Position numbers and translations under genes: made by a program. Shown here piece by piece: positions 63,403-64,000 of a stretch of DNA of 64,000 nucleotides. Below the pieces are notes generated by a model. It did no database searches. It saw nothing but the letters and a program-made list of their open reading frames with translations, and was not told the origin of the DNA. Position 1 is the stretch's first letter, and each line of letters begins with the position of its first letter. This DNA is from Archivesica marissinica (Eukaryota; Mollusca; Bivalvia; Venerida; Vesicomyidae), in the NCBI GenBank assembly GCA_014843695.1, contig CM026386.1, forward strand, positions 11,039,814 through 11,103,813, read 5' to 3'.

Positions 63403-64000
63403 AGTGGTGGATTTGTAAAATACTGGTAATATCATTTATAATAATTTCACGAAACAAACGTTATTTTGCATCAAAAATGAATGTGCAGCATATCCAGATG
63501 GCACAGTGGATCTTTAACAATCGTACAATGATTTCAGTTCCCTACTGTTGTACAATTATTATTTGGCATCAATGTGCTTATGGTGAATGTGTTCATCTTT
63601 CCTGTATAACAATCTTAAATCCTTAAAGAAAGGAGAATTTCCGAGTGTGTTCTTCTAATGTGTTTCGTTCCAGTTCTATGACCCTTTCTAGATTGATTAC
63701 TATATCTAGATACCTTTTTTATGGTAAAAGTGTATTCTCGAATCTTAACAATTAGGAAAGGGAGCTCTATAAATCTTGAATGTACATTTCCAAAAAGTAT
63801 GTTAAATACTTTCTATATTCATACTACAAATGTAACATATATTAATTGGTGTTCATATAAGCAGTTATTACAAATGCTCTTCGTTCTTCATAAAATGAAA
63901 GAAACTTACGATTTAGAATGGACTTGTTTTAATAGTTGGTATATATATTTTATTCCTCTGTAAAACCAATTTTTCATAAATACTGTCTTACCTTCTGTTT
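63403..64000. other. AT-rich sequence to window end
   Basis: One open frame of 80 codons at 63721-63963 has no splice or homology support. Nothing else recognised. Confidence 0.45.

Overview
The window is eukaryotic nuclear DNA from an intron-rich, AT-rich, repeat-rich invertebrate. The tRNA-derived SINEs, the LINE types and a decayed ORF family with an LTGAD-type motif suggest a mollusc, most likely a bivalve. That placement is inference; no single sequence proves the species. There are no bacterial-style genes. Coding DNA is sparse and split into short exons with GT-AG borders, so most long open frames are artefacts of stop-free tandem repeats.

Layout. (1) 1-23.3 kb, plus strand: the 3' part of an armadillo-repeat gene. 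At least eleven coding exons of mostly 123-141 nt each encode about one ARM repeat of ~42 residues, all in phase 1, ending in a terminal exon with a stop at 23298. Its introns hold a decayed CR1/L2-like LINE (7.3-10.6 kb), a nearly intact Tc1-type DD34E transposon (12.4-13.9 kb), a LINE ORF1 remnant, SINEs, a 22-bp minisatellite at two sites and a 67-bp minisatellite. (2) 23.6-25.1 kb: a 36-bp minisatellite with 180-bp higher-order units. (3) 25.8-27.4 kb: a probable last exon of a minus-strand gene and a possible terminal-inverted-repeat element. (4) 27.5-36.1 kb: a 32-bp minisatellite, then an AT-rich satellite split by a ~6.2-kb LINE on the minus strand. (5) 36.4-41.5 kb: pieces of a secreted C-type-lectin-like gene and SINEs. 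(6) 44.1-46.6 kb: the 3' part of a degenerate LINE. (7) 46.7-56.4 kb: a ~9.6-kb minisatellite (49-bp, then 31-bp units) that begins exactly at the splice donor of a small exon. (8) 56.7-58.3 kb: the 5' part of another LINE. (9) 58.8-59.1 kb: a small single-exon gene for a probable secreted, dibasic-processed peptide. (10) 59.6-61.6 kb: a decayed minus-strand gene-like repeat. (11) 62.9-63.4 kb: a second exon whose donor carries a short version of the same array, followed by a paralogous copy of the sequence that follows the giant array.

The main observation is that tandem repeats here repeatedly contain copies of exon ends and splice junctions. In the ARM gene, decayed copies of an exon end lie at 6.3-6.6 kb, a 67-bp unit carrying both an acceptor and a donor lies at 19.4-20.3 kb, and the end of the coding sequence is duplicated at 23.4 kb. 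A minus-strand exon start is copied at 25.9-26.0 kb. A donor junction has grown to roughly 300 units at 46.8-56.4 kb, while its paralogue at 62.9 kb has about four. This looks like a recurrent process that seeds minisatellites at exon borders and creates large sets of decoy splice sites.
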